Source: Demequina sp. NBRC 110056 | GTDB taxonomy: Bacteria; Actinomycetota; Actinomycetes; Actinomycetales; Demequinaceae | Reading direction: 5' to 3' | DNA: 64,000 bases | NCBI RefSeq assembly: GCF_002090155.1 | Contig: NZ_BBRM01000002.1 | Span: 248,001-312,000, forward strand | Shown: piece by piece, positions 8,522-18,096 of the stretch | Numbering within the stretch: position 1 is the first letter of the stretch | Layout: every line of letters starts with the position of its first letter | The notes under the pieces: generated by a model | Told to the model about the DNA's origin: nothing | What the model saw: only the letters and a program-made list of their open reading frames with translations | Databases searched by the model: none | Translations under genes and position numbers: made by a program

Positions 8522-8553
8522 GTCGCCACGGTATCGCGCGCTAGACTGACCGC
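8522..8553. promoter_or_regulatory. Divergent leaderless promoters, desulfurase-like gene and ctaC
   Basis: TACCGT (8528-8533, minus strand) lies six bases from the ATG at 8521. TAGACT (8542-8547, plus strand) lies six bases from the GTG at 8554. Neither gene has a Shine-Dalgarno in this 32-base gap. Confidence 0.5.
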
Positions 8554-9423
8554 GTGTCCAAGAAGCCACGCTTTGCCATGTCCCGAAACGCCCTCATCGG
8601 CGTTGGTGCGGTAGGCGCGTCGGCCCTGCTAGCAGGCTGCTCGCAGGGTATTGAGAACGGTGCCCTCCCGTCCACGCCCGAGATCACCAACCAGACCGGT
8701 CCCATCATCACGCTGTGGAACGGTTCCTGGATCGCCGCGCTCGTCGTCGGCGTGATCACGTGGGGCCTGATCCTGTGGTGCGTGGCGGTGTACCGCAAGC
8801 GCAAGGACGACACCAAGCTGCCCGTCCAGACTCGCGTGCACCTGCCGCTCGAGCTGATGTACACGCTCGTGCCGCTGATGGCCATCGGCGTGCTGTTCAA
8901 GTACACCGCCGAGGACATCGCGTTCCTGACCGACACCTCGGCCGATGCCGACGTCGAGATCCAGGTCGTGGGCAAGCAGTGGAGCTGGGACTTCAACTAC
9001 CTGACGGACGACGTGTACGACCCGGGCGTCCAGGCCAACCTCACCGGTGAGGAGGGCGTCGAGGAGACGCTCCCGACCCTGTACCTCCCGGTCGACGAGA
9101 CGGTCCACTTCTACCTGGACTCGCGTGACGTCATCCACTCCTTCTGGATCCCGGCCTTCCTCTACAAGGAGGACACGGTCCCCGGCAAGACGAACGAGTG
9201 GCAGGTGACGCCCACCGAGGTCGGCACCTACCAGGGCAAGTGCGCCGAGCTGTGCGGCGAGTACCACGCCTCGATGCTGTTCAACGTCGAGGTCGTCGAG
9301 CGCGCCGAGTACGACGCCTACATGCAGGAGCTGCGCGACCGCGGCAACGAGGGAGCGCTGGGCCTCGAGTACAGCCGCGACCAGGTCGTGCGCATCGCCG
9401 ACGAGCACGGGGAGACTGAGTGA
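8554..9423 (+). CDS. ctaC: Cytochrome c oxidase subunit II (aa3 type)
   Basis: CtaC carries the CuA centre that accepts electrons from the bcc complex. The 289-residue precursor has a lipoprotein signal with lipobox LAGC (Cys29). Two transmembrane helices follow (about 48-68 and 90-110, including the [12 protein letters not shown] loop), then the periplasmic cupredoxin domain. CuA ligands are visible in [11 protein letters not shown] and in [13 protein letters not shown] (two Cys, Glu, His, Met). GTG 8554 is supported by a -10 box six bases upstream. The stop overlaps the ctaD start as TGATG, indicating translational coupling. Confidence 0.97.
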   Translation: MSKKPRFAMSRNALIGVGAVGASALLAGCSQGIENGALPSTPEITNQTGPIITLWNGSWIAALVVGVITWGLILWCVAVYRKRKDDTKLPVQTRVHLPLELMYTLVPLMAIGVLFKYTAEDIAFLTDTSADADVEIQVVGKQWSWDFNYLTDDVYDPGVQANLTGEEGVEETLPTLYLPVDETVHFYLDSRDVIHSFWIPAFLYKEDTVPGKTNEWQVTPTEVGTYQGKCAELCGEYHASMLFNVEVVERAEYDAYMQELRDRGNEGALGLEYSRDQVVRIADEHGETE

Positions 9424-11156
9424 TGGCCACCGTCGCATACGAGGACACCCGCACCGGCGAGGCGCCCGCGCTTCCCGCGGCGCCCACGCGTTCCGGCTCG
9501 GTGGTCGTGAAGTGGATCACCTCCACCGACCACAAGACCATCGGGTACATGTACCTGATCACGTCGTTCTTCTTCTTCATCATCGGCGGCGTGATGGCGC
9601 TGCTGATCCGTGCCGAGCTCTTCGCGCCCGGCATGCAGGTGGTGCAGTCGGCGGAGCAGTACAACCAGCTGTTCACCATGCACGGCACGATCATGCTGCT
9701 GCTGTTCGCGACGCCGCTGTTCGCGGGCTTCGCCAACGTGATCACGCCGCTGCAGATCGGCGCGCCCGACGTCGCCTTCCCGCGACTGAACATGTTCGCA
9801 TACTGGCTGTACCTGTTCGGCGGCCTCATCGCGTCGGCCGGCTTCTTCACGCCGCAGGGCGCGGCGTCGTTCGGCTGGTTCGCGTACGCGCCGCTGTCGA
9901 ACTCCGTGTACTCACCCGGCGTCGGCGGCAACCTGTGGGTCTTCGGCCTCGCGCTCGGTGGCTTCGGCACCATCCTCGGTGCGGTCAACTTCATCACCAC
10001 CATCGTGACGATGCGCGCGCCCGGCATGACCATGTTCCGCATGCCGATCTTCACCTGGAACATCCTGGTGACGTCGATGCTCGTGCTGCTCGCGTTCCCG
10101 CCGCTGGCGTCCGCGCTGTTCGCGCTCGGCTCCGACCGCGTGCTGCACTCCCAGGTCTTCAACCCGGACAACGGGGGAGCGGTGCTGTGGCAGCACCTGT
10201 TCTGGTTCTTCGGCCACCCCGAGGTCTACATCATCGCGCTGCCGTTCTTCGGCATCGTGTCCGAGATCTTCCCGGTGTTCTCGAGAAAGCCCCTGTTCGG
10301 CTATCACGGGCTCGTCTATGCCACCATCGCCATCGCGGCGCTGTCGGTGACCGTGTGGGCGCACCACATGTACGTCACCGGAGCTGTGCTCCTGCCGTTC
10401 TTCGCGTTCATGACGATGCTCATCGCGGTCCCGACAGGCGTGAAGTTCTTCAACTGGATCGGCACGATGTGGAGAGGGAAGCTCTCCTTCGAGACGCCGA
10501 TGCTGTGGTCGATCGGCTTCATCATCACCTTCCTCTTCGGTGGCCTGACCGGCGTCATCCTGTCGTCGCCGCCGCTGGACTTCGCGGTGTCCGACTCGTA
10601 CTTCGTGGTCGCGCACTTCCACTACGTGGTCTTCGGCACCGTGGTGTTCGCGATGTTCGCCGGCTTCTACTTCTGGTGGCCCAAGTTCACCGGCAAGATG
10701 CTCAACGAGCGCTGGGGCAAGATCCACTTCTGGCTGCTGTTCATCGGCTTCCACACCACGTTCCTCATCCAGCACTGGCTGGGTGCGTCCGGCATGCCGC
10801 GTCGCTACGTGGACTACCTGCCCGAGGACGGCTTCACGTGGATGAACCAGGTGTCGACGGTCGGTGCGGTCATCCTCGCGCTGTCGACGCTGCCGTTCCT
10901 GTGGAACGTGTACATCACGTCCAAGCGCGCGCCCAAGGTCACGGTCGACGACCCCTGGGGCTACGGCAACTCGCTCGAGTGGGCGACCAGCTGCCCGCCG
11001 CCGCGCCACAACTTCACGTCGATCCCGCGGATCCGCTCCGAGCGTCCCGCCTTCGACCTCCACCACCCCGAGGCCGCGGCGCGCGATCACCACGCTCACC
11101 ACGGCACGGACAGCGACCACGCTCCCGTCACCGCGGCCAACGGCAAGGAGGGCTGA
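9423..11156 (+). CDS. ctaD: Cytochrome c oxidase subunit I
   Basis: Catalytic subunit of the aa3 oxidase, 577 residues with twelve predicted membrane helices. Ligands to haem a, haem a3 and CuB are in place: [25 protein letters not shown] (CuB histidine cross-linked to tyrosine), WAHHMYVTG and [10 protein letters not shown]. The proton-channel region [20 protein letters not shown] is also typical. The C-terminal tail is His-rich ([14 protein letters not shown]). The ATG at 9423 overlaps the ctaC stop; a GTG one codon earlier is possible. It forms an operon with ctaC and ctaF. Confidence 0.97.
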   Translation: MATVAYEDTRTGEAPALPAAPTRSGSVVVKWITSTDHKTIGYMYLITSFFFFIIGGVMALLIRAELFAPGMQVVQSAEQYNQLFTMHGTIMLLLFATPLFAGFANVITPLQIGAPDVAFPRLNMFAYWLYLFGGLIASAGFFTPQGAASFGWFAYAPLSNSVYSPGVGGNLWVFGLALGGFGTILGAVNFITTIVTMRAPGMTMFRMPIFTWNILVTSMLVLLAFPPLASALFALGSDRVLHSQVFNPDNGGAVLWQHLFWFFGHPEVYIIALPFFGIVSEIFPVFSRKPLFGYHGLVYATIAIAALSVTVWAHHMYVTGAVLLPFFAFMTMLIAVPTGVKFFNWIGTMWRGKLSFETPMLWSIGFIITFLFGGLTGVILSSPPLDFAVSDSYFVVAHFHYVVFGTVVFAMFAGFYFWWPKFTGKMLNERWGKIHFWLLFIGFHTTFLIQHWLGASGMPRRYVDYLPEDGFTWMNQVSTVGAVILALSTLPFLWNVYITSKRAPKVTVDDPWGYGNSLEWATSCPPPRHNFTSIPRIRSERPAFDLHHPEAAARDHHAHHGTDSDHAPVTAANGKEG

Positions 11157-11159
11157 CCC

Positions 11160-11561
11160 ATGCGCCTTGAGTCCAACATCTTCTGGATGCCGTCGGTGTT
11201 CTTCTTCGTGGCGGCGACGGCCTACGGGATCTTCACCGGCTGGGCCGAGTGGGTGGGCATCACCTGCATCCTGCTGACCGGCGGCATGTTCGTGATGGTC
11301 GGCATCTACTTCAAGATGCTCGAGAAGCGTCACGGCACCCGTCCCGAGGACGACAACAGCGCCGAGATCGCGGAGCTCTCGGGCGAGCAGGGCGTGTACG
11401 CCCCGTGGAGCTGGTGGCCCCTGGTCATCGCCGCGGGCGCCGCCCTGGCGTTCCTCGCGATGGCCGTCGGCTGGTGGATCATGGTCCCCGCCGTCATCAT
11501 CGGCGTCGTCGGCCTCGTCGGCTGGGTGATGGAGTTCTCGACGGGCCTCCACGCCCACTGA
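11160..11561 (+). CDS. ctaF: Cytochrome c oxidase subunit IV (actinobacterial)
   Basis: A 133-residue membrane protein with four predicted helices and the family start MRLESNIFWMPSVFFF. It ends in VMEFSTGLHAH. CtaF is the small actinobacterial subunit of the aa3 oxidase within the bcc-aa3 supercomplex and has no cofactor. It begins three bases after the ctaD stop, so it is the last gene of the ctaCDF operon. A structured palindromic element follows the stop. Confidence 0.94.
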   Translation: MRLESNIFWMPSVFFFVAATAYGIFTGWAEWVGITCILLTGGMFVMVGIYFKMLEKRHGTRPEDDNSAEIAELSGEQGVYAPWSWWPLVIAAGAALAFLAMAVGWWIMVPAVIIGVVGLVGWVMEFSTGLHAH

Positions 11562-11570
11562 CCCACCCCC

Positions 11571-11640
11571 AACGCCGCGAGATGGATCCATCTCGCTGAT
11601 CCACGTTCTGAGATCAGCGATTCGGATCCATCTCGCCGTT
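11571..11640. repeat. Multi-arm palindromic intergenic element
   Basis: The convergent gap between ctaF and the channel gene is almost wholly made of inverted repeats. There is a perfect 18-base palindrome (11578-11595, centred on GGATCC). A GCTGATC/GATCAGC stem follows (11595-11601 with 11612-11618). A second copy of GGATCCATCTCG (11624-11635) pairs with the first arm. It may act as a bidirectional terminator or be a copy of a dispersed repeat family. Confidence 0.7.
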
Positions 11641-12360
11641 CTAGGCGAGGTCCTTGCGGCGGTCCCGTGCCGCCGAGCCGGCGACTCCCACGAGTCGCGC
11701 GATGACGACCGCGAGGAACAGCGTGCCCGTGACGGCCTCGAGCGTCCACAAGGATCGCGCCCAGTCGCTGACCGGCACGATGTCCCCGTAGCCCAGCGTC
11801 GACAGCGTGACGTAGCTGCCGTAGATGAGGTCGTGCCAGGGCAGGGGCGACACCTCGGCATGCGCGGTGTCGGCGAAGCTGCCCGGGCTCGCGAGCTCCA
11901 TCTCCGCCGCTGCCGCGCCGAAGAAGCCTCCGAGCAGCAGATAGGCGCACACGGCCACGAGGAGCAGGTCGACCGTCTGCGCGCGCTCGGGCGGATTCAG
12001 CAGCGAGCCGCACAGGGTCACGAGCAGCGTGCCCTGCAGCAGCATCATGCCGAGCAGCATCCCGGCCGTCGCGCTGGGGCTGTCCTGCTGGATCGCGAAC
12101 CAGGCGCCACCCCCGATGAGGAAGACGGCGGCGACGGCGATGGGCCAGTGGCGCCGGGGGTCGGCGGCCGCGATGCGCATGCCGTACCAGATCACGCCCG
12201 CGTAGACGCACAGGTAAAGGACCATGAGCCCGGGACCGTAGGTGGCGGCGGGGTAGCCGAACTGCAGCACCACCAACGAGCCGAGCAGCACCCACAGCGA
12301 GGGGCGGTGGTACGTCAGCAGGGTCCGTCGGCGGCGTTCGCGTGCGGCTTCCGTGGGCAT
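11641..12360 (-). CDS. Two-pore-domain-like ion channel protein (K+ filter TLGYGD)
   Basis: A 239-residue membrane protein with about six hydrophobic segments, followed by a pore loop and a last helix. The pore motif SYVTLSTLGYGDIVPVSDWARS is a canonical potassium selectivity filter, so the C-terminal third is a KcsA-like pore module (Ion_trans_2). The N-terminal helices are not voltage-sensor-like by eye because no Arg-rich S4 is seen. A role in K+ flux is inferred. ATG 12360 has TACGTT six bases upstream (leaderless), supporting it over the longer frame. The gene is convergent with ctaF. Confidence 0.85.
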   Translation of the reverse strand: MPTEAARERRRRTLLTYHRPSLWVLLGSLVVLQFGYPAATYGPGLMVLYLCVYAGVIWYGMRIAAADPRRHWPIAVAAVFLIGGGAWFAIQQDSPSATAGMLLGMMLLQGTLLVTLCGSLLNPPERAQTVDLLLVAVCAYLLLGGFFGAAAAEMELASPGSFADTAHAEVSPLPWHDLIYGSYVTLSTLGYGDIVPVSDWARSLWTLEAVTGTLFLAVVIARLVGVAGSAARDRRKDLA

Positions 12361-12405
12361 GGCCCCAACGTAGCGTGCGGCGACGGCGTGGGCGTGGAGA
12401 CACCA

Positions 12406-12439
12406 AGGGCGGGTCCCCTCCAAAGAGAGGACCCGCCCT
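12406..12439 (-). terminator. Hairpin terminator of sodA
   Basis: AGGGCGGGTCC (12406-12416) pairs with GGACCCGCCCT (12429-12439) around a short loop that can extend the stem by CTC/GAG. It lies 19 bases past the sodA stop on the minus strand. Confidence 0.75.
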
Positions 12440-12457
12440 GACAGGTGAGCGCCGTCG

Positions 12458-13078
12458 TTACTGGACGATCAGGCCCGTGGTGGCAGATGCGGTCGCGAAG
12501 CGGGCCTGGACGTTCGCCCAGTCCACGACGTTCCACCACGCCTTCACGTAGTCCGCCTTGACGTTCTTGTACTGGAGGTAGAAGGCGTGCTCCCACATGT
12601 CCAGCATGAGCAGCGGGATGAGGCCGACGGGGACGTTGCCCTGCTGGTCGTACAGCTGCACGATGACGAGCTTCTTGCCGATGGTGTCCCACGCGAGGAT
12701 CGACCAGCCCGAGCCCATGATGGTCATCGCGTTGTTGGTGAAGTGGGCCTGGAAGCCGTCGAAGCTGCCGAAGTGCTCGTCGATGGCCGCAGCGAGCTCG
12801 CCGGTGGGCTTGTCGCCGCCGTCGGGCGACATGTTCGTCCAGAACACCGAGTGGTTGGTGTGGCCGCCGAGGTTGAAGGCGAGGGCCTTCTCGAGGCCCG
12901 CAATGGCTCCGAAGTCTCCCGACTCGCGTGCGCCGGCCATCTTCTCGAGCGCGGTGTTCGCGCCCGCGACGTAGGCGGCGTGGTGCTTCGAGTGGTGAAG
13001 CTCCATGATCTCGCCCGCGATGTGCGGGTCGAGGGCGCCGTAGTCGTAGCTCAGGTCAGGCAGGGTGTAGTCAGCCAT
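12458..13078 (-). CDS. sodA: Superoxide dismutase (Fe/Mn family)
   Basis: This 206-residue enzyme converts superoxide to oxygen and peroxide. Metal ligands are recognisable: H28 in [12 protein letters not shown], the His in [10 protein letters not shown], and Asp and His in [19 protein letters not shown] in place of AAQVWNH, together with the Gln in YDQQGN, resembles the Mn-type second shell. Metal use cannot be settled by sequence. There is no signal peptide. A GGAGG ribosome binding site precedes the ATG. Placement between oxidase genes fits protection from respiratory superoxide, though it has its own terminator. Confidence 0.96.
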   Translation of the reverse strand: MADYTLPDLSYDYGALDPHIAGEIMELHHSKHHAAYVAGANTALEKMAGARESGDFGAIAGLEKALAFNLGGHTNHSVFWTNMSPDGGDKPTGELAAAIDEHFGSFDGFQAHFTNNAMTIMGSGWSILAWDTIGKKLVIVQLYDQQGNVPVGLIPLLMLDMWEHAFYLQYKNVKADYVKAWWNVVDWANVQARFATASATTGLIVQ

Positions 13079-13230
13079 GGTTCCTCCCGGTTCGGGCGTG
13101 GCATGGGGTAGCCACGCGGTGGTTGAGCAGGGTGACCATCCGAGCCTATCGCCGTGCGGTTCGGCCCGCAGTGTGCACCTGGGCGTGTCAACACGGAGAG
13201 ATGCCAGGGGATTCCTGGTGCAGACACAGC

Positions 13231-13262
13231 GAGGGCCGGCTACCTGACGGTGGCCGGCCCTC
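13231..13262 (-). terminator. Terminator of the ctaE-qcrCAB operon
   Basis: A 14-bp stem (13231-13244 with 13249-13262; one G-U pair) closes a TGAC loop about 20 bases after the qcrB stop on the minus strand. No U-tract is present. Confidence 0.8.
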
Positions 13263-13283
13263 GAAGGTGCGACGGGGGGAGTG

Positions 13284-14996
13284 TCAGCGCTTGGCGCCGT
13301 CCTCCAGCTCCTCCCACTCGGAGTCGAGGCGCTCGCCGGACTCCTCGGCCTCAGCGGCCTCGTGGGCGCCGTGGCTGTCGTGGTGGTGGCGCGCCTCCTC
13401 GAGCTCTTCGGGGGTGACGGGCTCGACCCGCTCCTCGAAGTAGAAGCGCGACAGGCGCTGCTTGAAGCGATCCCAGCGGTAGCCCTTGCGCGCGACGCCG
13501 TGGTCGTTGAGCTCGGGCTCGATCTCGAGGGGCTTGTGGTTGTCGTAGGACACGCGCAGCCACACCTCCTGCTCGTCGAGCGGGCGGTGGACCTCGACGT
13601 ACTCGCCGTGGTCGTACCGCACGATCGTGCCGGTCTCGTGGCCGTGCAGCACGAGCTCCCGGTCCTTGCGCTGGAGGCCCAGGCAGATGCGCTTGGTGAT
13701 CCAGAACGCGAGCGGAGGGATGATGAAGATTCCCCATTGGAAGAAGATCGTGATGTCGTTGAGCGACAGGTGGAACAGGTTCGCCACGATGTCGTTCGAG
13801 CCCTCGATCACGAGGATCACGTAGAACGAGATCATCGCGACGCCGATGCCGGTGCGGACAGGCACGTTGCGCGGGCGGTCGAGCACGTGCCGCTCGCCCT
13901 TGTCGCCCGTCGCCCACGCCTCGAGCCACGGGTACAGCGCGATGATCGCGAAGAAGATGCCGGGGACGATGACGGCGGGGATGAGGATGTTCCACGACAG
14001 CGTGTAGCCCCACAGCTCCCACTCGAGCGGGAAGACGCCAGCGATCCATCCGGGCATGAGGCGCAGCGCACCGTCGACGAAGAGGATGTACCAGTCGGGC
14101 TGCGTTCCTGCGGACACCGGGGACGGGTCGTAGGGGCCGTAGTTCCACACCGGGTTGATGGTGAACACCGACGCGACCAGCGCGATGATGCCGAAGACGA
14201 CGAAGAAGAAGCCGCCGGCCTTGGCCGTGTACACGGGGAACAGGGGCAGGCCCACCACGTTCTTGTGGGACTTGCCGCCGCCCGGGTACTGCGTGTGCTT
14301 GTGCAGGAACACCAGGAACAGGTGCAGCGCGATGAGCGCGAGGATCAGTCCGGGCACCAGCAGGATGTGCATGGTGAACAGGCGGGGGATGATGTCCACG
14401 CCCGGATACTCGCCGCCGAACATCCAGTACGAGATGTAGCTGCCGATGAGCGGGATCGACTTCACCACGCCGTCGATGATGCGCAGGCCGTTGCCGGAGA
14501 GCACGTCGTCGGGCAGCGAGTAGCCGGAGAAGCCTGCGGCGAGACCCAGGATCATGAGGGTGAAGCCCACGAGCCAGTTGAGCTCACGGGGCTTGCGGAA
14601 GGCGCCGGTGAAGAACACGCGGCACATGTGCGTCATGATCGCCGCGAGGAACAGCAGCGCGGCCCAGTGGTGGATCTGACGGATCAGGAGTCCACCGGGG
14701 ACCTCGAACGACGTCTTGAGCGTCGAGGCGAACGCCTCGGTCATCGCGACGCCGTGCATCGTCTCGAACGGTCCCTCGTAGTGGACCTCGGTCATCGACG
14801 GCACGAAGAAGGCCGTCAGGAAGACGCCCGACAGCAGCAGCACGATGAACGAGTACAGCGCGATCTCGCCCAGCATGAAGGACCAGTGGTCCGGGAACAG
14901 CTTGCGTGCGAAGAACTTGACGAAGCCACCGATCGAGGTGCGCTCGTCGACGTAGTTCGCCGTGCCGGCGGCAGCGGAGTTCAGCTTGGTGCCCAT
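13284..14996 (-). CDS. qcrB: Cytochrome bc1 (bcc) complex cytochrome b subunit
   Basis: QcrB oxidises menaquinol and holds two b haems. At 570 residues it has the N-terminal cytochrome b core with histidines in [24 protein letters not shown] and [23 protein letters not shown]-terminal region with further helices and a long acidic, His-rich cytoplasmic tail is typical of actinobacteria. The quinol-site segment [13 protein letters not shown] replaces the classic PEWY loop, as usual in actinobacterial QcrB. Its ATG overlaps the qcrA stop (TGATG). It is the last gene of the operon and is followed by a terminator. Confidence 0.96.
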   Translation of the reverse strand: MGTKLNSAAAGTANYVDERTSIGGFVKFFARKLFPDHWSFMLGEIALYSFIVLLLSGVFLTAFFVPSMTEVHYEGPFETMHGVAMTEAFASTLKTSFEVPGGLLIRQIHHWAALLFLAAIMTHMCRVFFTGAFRKPRELNWLVGFTLMILGLAAGFSGYSLPDDVLSGNGLRIIDGVVKSIPLIGSYISYWMFGGEYPGVDIIPRLFTMHILLVPGLILALIALHLFLVFLHKHTQYPGGGKSHKNVVGLPLFPVYTAKAGGFFFVVFGIIALVASVFTINPVWNYGPYDPSPVSAGTQPDWYILFVDGALRLMPGWIAGVFPLEWELWGYTLSWNILIPAVIVPGIFFAIIALYPWLEAWATGDKGERHVLDRPRNVPVRTGIGVAMISFYVILVIEGSNDIVANLFHLSLNDITIFFQWGIFIIPPLAFWITKRICLGLQRKDRELVLHGHETGTIVRYDHGEYVEVHRPLDEQEVWLRVSYDNHKPLEIEPELNDHGVARKGYRWDRFKQRLSRFYFEERVEPVTPEELEEARHHHDSHGAHEAAEAEESGERLDSEWEELEDGAKR

Positions 14997-16066
14997 CAGT
15001 GGCTGACCTCCTCAGCGGTCGTGTCGTCGCCGCCCTTGAGGCGGTCCCAGTACGACGGGCCGATGGGCTCGTCGAAGTCGGCCTGCGCCACGATGTAGCC
15101 CTCGTCGTCCACCGCGATGGGGAGCTGGGGCAGGGGGCGCTTGGCCGGGCCGAAGACCACCTTGCAGCCATCCGACACGTCGAAGGTCGACTGGTGGCAC
15201 GGGCACAGCAGGTGGTGGGTCTGCTGCTCGTACAGCGCCACGGGGCAGCCGACGTGCGTGCAGATCTTGGAGTACGCGACGATGCCGTCGAATGACCAGT
15301 CCTCGCGGCCCTCCTGGACCTTCAGGTCCGCAGGGTCGAGGCGCACGAGCAGCACCACGGCCTTGGCCTTCTCGGAGATCAGGTGGTGGTGGTCGAGGTC
15401 GTTGAGGCCGTCGGGGATGACGTGGAACACGGAGCCGATCGTCACGTCAGCGGCCTTGATGAGGGCGCCGTCGGGGTCGCGCGCGAGGCGGACGCCGGGA
15501 CCCCACAGGGTGTGGCGGAACTTCGAGATGTTCCAGTCGCTGCCCATGTTGCCGATCTGGGGCACCAGCACGGCGAGCGGGGCGACGGCGAGCGCGGTGA
15601 TGAGCGAGCCCTTGAGGACGCTGCGGCGCTTGGGCCCGCCGAGGCCGGAGTCCTCGACGCCGTCCTTGAGGTTCTGGATCGCGCCCTCGCGGGCCTCGTC
15701 GGAGCTGCGCAGCTCGTGACGGTCCTCGACCATCTCGTGGTCGCGCATGAGGGTCTTCGCCCAGTGGATCGCGCCGAGGCCGATGCCGATCATGGCGAGG
15801 AAGATGCCGATGCCGATCCACATGTTGACCTGGCGGATCTGGGCGATGTCGCCGGGGTCAGCGTCGTTCAGCGTGAAGTAGGCGACGAGGGCGATGATCG
15901 TGCCGACGATCGAGATGCCGAACAGGGCGGCGGTCTGGCGCTCGGCCTTCTTGTCCGCCTTGTCGTCGATGTCCGCCTTGCGGGGGCGGTGCTCCCCGAG
16001 GCCGGGGTTCTCGAACCCGTTCGCCGGGTCGAGCTCGGATCCTGTGCTGTGTTCGGGGGCGCTCAT
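14996..16066 (-). CDS. qcrA: Rieske iron-sulfur subunit of the bcc complex
   Basis: A 356-residue actinobacterial Rieske protein. After an acidic cytoplasmic N-terminus it has three transmembrane helices: two around residues 48-105 and one near residue 165 after a twin-arginine-like KRRSVLKGSL. The cluster domain follows with ligands in ICTHVGCPV and LLCPCHQSTFD. It transfers electrons from quinol to the dihaem cytochrome QcrC. ATG 16066 overlaps the qcrC stop by four bases and its own stop overlaps qcrB, so the three genes are translationally coupled. Confidence 0.95.
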   Translation of the reverse strand: MSAPEHSTGSELDPANGFENPGLGEHRPRKADIDDKADKKAERQTAALFGISIVGTIIALVAYFTLNDADPGDIAQIRQVNMWIGIGIFLAMIGIGLGAIHWAKTLMRDHEMVEDRHELRSSDEAREGAIQNLKDGVEDSGLGGPKRRSVLKGSLITALAVAPLAVLVPQIGNMGSDWNISKFRHTLWGPGVRLARDPDGALIKAADVTIGSVFHVIPDGLNDLDHHHLISEKAKAVVLLVRLDPADLKVQEGREDWSFDGIVAYSKICTHVGCPVALYEQQTHHLLCPCHQSTFDVSDGCKVVFGPAKRPLPQLPIAVDDEGYIVAQADFDEPIGPSYWDRLKGGDDTTAEEVSH

Positions 16067-16848
16067 GAGGAACGGGCTCCTACCCAGATGGTGCTGGCGA
16101 TGATCAGGCCGAGGAGGATGAGCCACGCCCACAGTCCCTCGGAGACGGGGCCGATGGCGCCGAGGCTGAGGCCACCCGGCGAGCCATTGCTCTGGAAGTC
16201 GAGGTAGGCGATGACGTCGCGCTTGTGCTCGGGGGTGATGTTCGCGTCGTTGAACACGGGCATCGACTGGGGACCGGTGAGCATCGCCTCGTAGATGTGC
16301 TCGGGGGTGGTCTCGAGCAGCGAGGGCGCGAACTTGCCCTGCGTCAGCGCGCCACCGCCACCGATGGAGCCGTGGCACATCGCGCAGTTGGTGCGGAACA
16401 CCAGCATGCCGTTCGCGGCGTCGCCGAGAGCGGGGTCGACCTGCTCCGGGGTGGGGATCGCCGGTCCGGCGCCCAGCGAGGCGACCCAGGCGGCCAGCTG
16501 GTTGATCTCGTCCTGGTCGAACTGGACGGGCTTGGCGGGCGCCTGCGGGCCGGACGCCTGCATCGGCATGCGGCCCGTGCCGACCTGGAAGTCGACCGCC
16601 GCGGCGCCGACGCCCACGAGCGACGGCGCGACGCCGTCCTGACCCTGGGCATCGAGTCCGTGGCAGGACGCGCAGTTGGCGGCGAAAAGGCGCTCACCGG
16701 CGGCGACGTCGTCGGCAGACGCCTCGGTCGAGGCGGTGGCGGCACTGGGGGCAGCGACGGCGGCCACGCCAGTGATGAGTGCGAGCAGCGCCAAGACCAG
16801 CAGCAGGGGCGCTGCGCGGTGGTGACGCCTGCGGGCGATTGCGTGCAT
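16063..16848 (-). CDS. qcrC: Dihaem cytochrome c subunit of the bcc complex
   Basis: A 261-residue membrane-anchored cytochrome with two c-type haem sites, CASCH and CAMCH, in two cytochrome c folds. An N-terminal signal-anchor (APLLLVLALLALITGVAAV) and a C-terminal helix (LWAWLILLGLIIASTIWVG) hold it to the outer face of the membrane. In actinobacteria it replaces cytochrome c1 and a soluble cytochrome c, wiring bcc directly to the CuA site of CtaC. ATG 16848 was chosen because a signal sequence starts there and ctaE ends 14 bases upstream. Confidence 0.95.
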   Translation of the reverse strand: MHAIARRRHHRAAPLLLVLALLALITGVAAVAAPSAATASTEASADDVAAGERLFAANCASCHGLDAQGQDGVAPSLVGVGAAAVDFQVGTGRMPMQASGPQAPAKPVQFDQDEINQLAAWVASLGAGPAIPTPEQVDPALGDAANGMLVFRTNCAMCHGSIGGGGALTQGKFAPSLLETTPEHIYEAMLTGPQSMPVFNDANITPEHKRDVIAYLDFQSNGSPGGLSLGAIGPVSEGLWAWLILLGLIIASTIWVGARSS

Positions 16849-16862
16849 CGTGCGTTGTATCC

Positions 16863-17495
16863 CTACTGAACCAGGTAGATCACGGCGAACAGGGCGATCC
16901 ACACCACGTCGACGAAGTGCCAGTAGTACGACACGACGATGGTGGTGGTGGCCTCATGAGTGCCGAACTTCTTGGCGGCGAACGAACGCCCCAGGACGAA
17001 CAGCATGGCGATGAGTCCGCCGATCACGTGGAGGCCGTGGAAGCCGGTGGTGAGGTAGAACACCGAGCCGTACGGGCTGGACGAGATGGTCAGTCCGTGG
17101 GAGACGAGCTCCGCGTACTCGAACACCTGGCCGGCGATGAAGATCGAGCCCATGATGTACGTCAGCACGAACCACTCATGCATGCCCCAGGCGCGGACGT
17201 TCCAGATCGATCCCTCGCGTCGGCGCTGATAGCGCTCGGCCGCGAACACGCCCGCCTGCGCCGTGAACGACGACAGCACCAGGACGGTGGTGTTCGCCAG
17301 CGCGAAGGGGACGTTCAGCAGCTCGGTCTGCTCGGCCCAGACCTCCGGCACCTGGGCGCGGAGCGTGAAGTACATCGCGAACAATCCCGCGAAGAACATC
17401 AGCTCCGAGCTGAGCCAGACGATGGTTCCGACCGCGACCTGGTTCGGTCGAGTCGCGTGAATGGGGGACGGCACAGTCGTCGTCGCGTGGGACAT
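16863..17495 (-). CDS. ctaE: Cytochrome c oxidase subunit III
   Basis: A 210-residue heme-copper oxidase subunit III with five predicted helices. Typical segments are [35 protein letters not shown] and the end [22 protein letters not shown]. It stabilises subunit I and its proton uptake. It is the first gene of ctaE-qcrC-qcrA-qcrB. I prefer ATG 17495 because AATAAT lies seven bases upstream with no Shine-Dalgarno. An ATG three codons earlier (17504) cannot be excluded. Confidence 0.95.
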   Translation of the reverse strand: MSHATTTVPSPIHATRPNQVAVGTIVWLSSELMFFAGLFAMYFTLRAQVPEVWAEQTELLNVPFALANTTVLVLSSFTAQAGVFAAERYQRRREGSIWNVRAWGMHEWFVLTYIMGSIFIAGQVFEYAELVSHGLTISSSPYGSVFYLTTGFHGLHVIGGLIAMLFVLGRSFAAKKFGTHEATTTIVVSYYWHFVDVVWIALFAVIYLVQ

Positions 17496-17608
17496 GGCAC
17501 CCATTATTGCCTAAGACTTTGGTCCTAGGAGCCAGAACGCGCGGGCCCTTGGAGAGGTTCCCTTGGAGAGCGCCGATGCGGGGGAGAGTTCGTGCCAGAA
17601 TGGGCGTC

Positions 17609-18046
17609 ATGACTGGCAGCAGTGACGTGGCGAAGAGCGGCGCGAGCGCCGTGGGATCCGCCAAGGCCCGCATCCTTCTCTACAGCGACGACCGCAACGT
17701 GCGCGAGAAGGTTCGCTTCGCGGTGGGGTCCGCGACGCACGGCCGCCAGATCGAGTGGCTCGAGACCGCGACGCACGACGCCGTCATCGACGCCGTCGAC
17801 AACCAGCGTTTCGACCTGCTCATCCTCGACGGCGAGGCGGCGAAGTCGGGTGGCATGGGGATCTGCCGCCAGATCAAGCACGAGATCTACCACTGCCCGC
17901 CCATCATGCTGCTCGTCGGGCGCCCGGGTGACGCGTGGCTCGCGACCTGGTCGGAGGCGGACGCTGCCGTCGCCCACCCCCTCGACCCGTTCGCCGTGCG
18001 CGACACGGTCGACTCGTTTTTCGCGCCCGCGTCCCAGAACGCCTGA
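17609..18046 (+). CDS. Degenerate response-regulator receiver protein
   Basis: A single-domain 145-residue protein with a receiver fold. The acidic pair D27-D28 (LLYSDDRNV) and the phospho-acceptor candidate D74 (FDLLILDGEAAKSGGMG) are present. The conserved Lys before Pro near the end is His123 (VAHPLDPFAV), and the switch Thr/Ser after strand 4 is missing (IMLLVGRPGD). It may be a pseudo-receiver or an unusual phospho-switch. No output domain and no neighbouring kinase are seen. ATG 17609 has CAGAAT seven bases upstream. It lies between ctaE (divergent) and trpD (same strand). Confidence 0.75.
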   Translation: MTGSSDVAKSGASAVGSAKARILLYSDDRNVREKVRFAVGSATHGRQIEWLETATHDAVIDAVDNQRFDLLILDGEAAKSGGMGICRQIKHEIYHCPPIMLLVGRPGDAWLATWSEADAAVAHPLDPFAVRDTVDSFFAPASQNA

Positions 18047-18096
18047 GACGGTTCGCGAGCGGTCGTCCATCACTGACCCGCCACTGAGGAGGCGCC

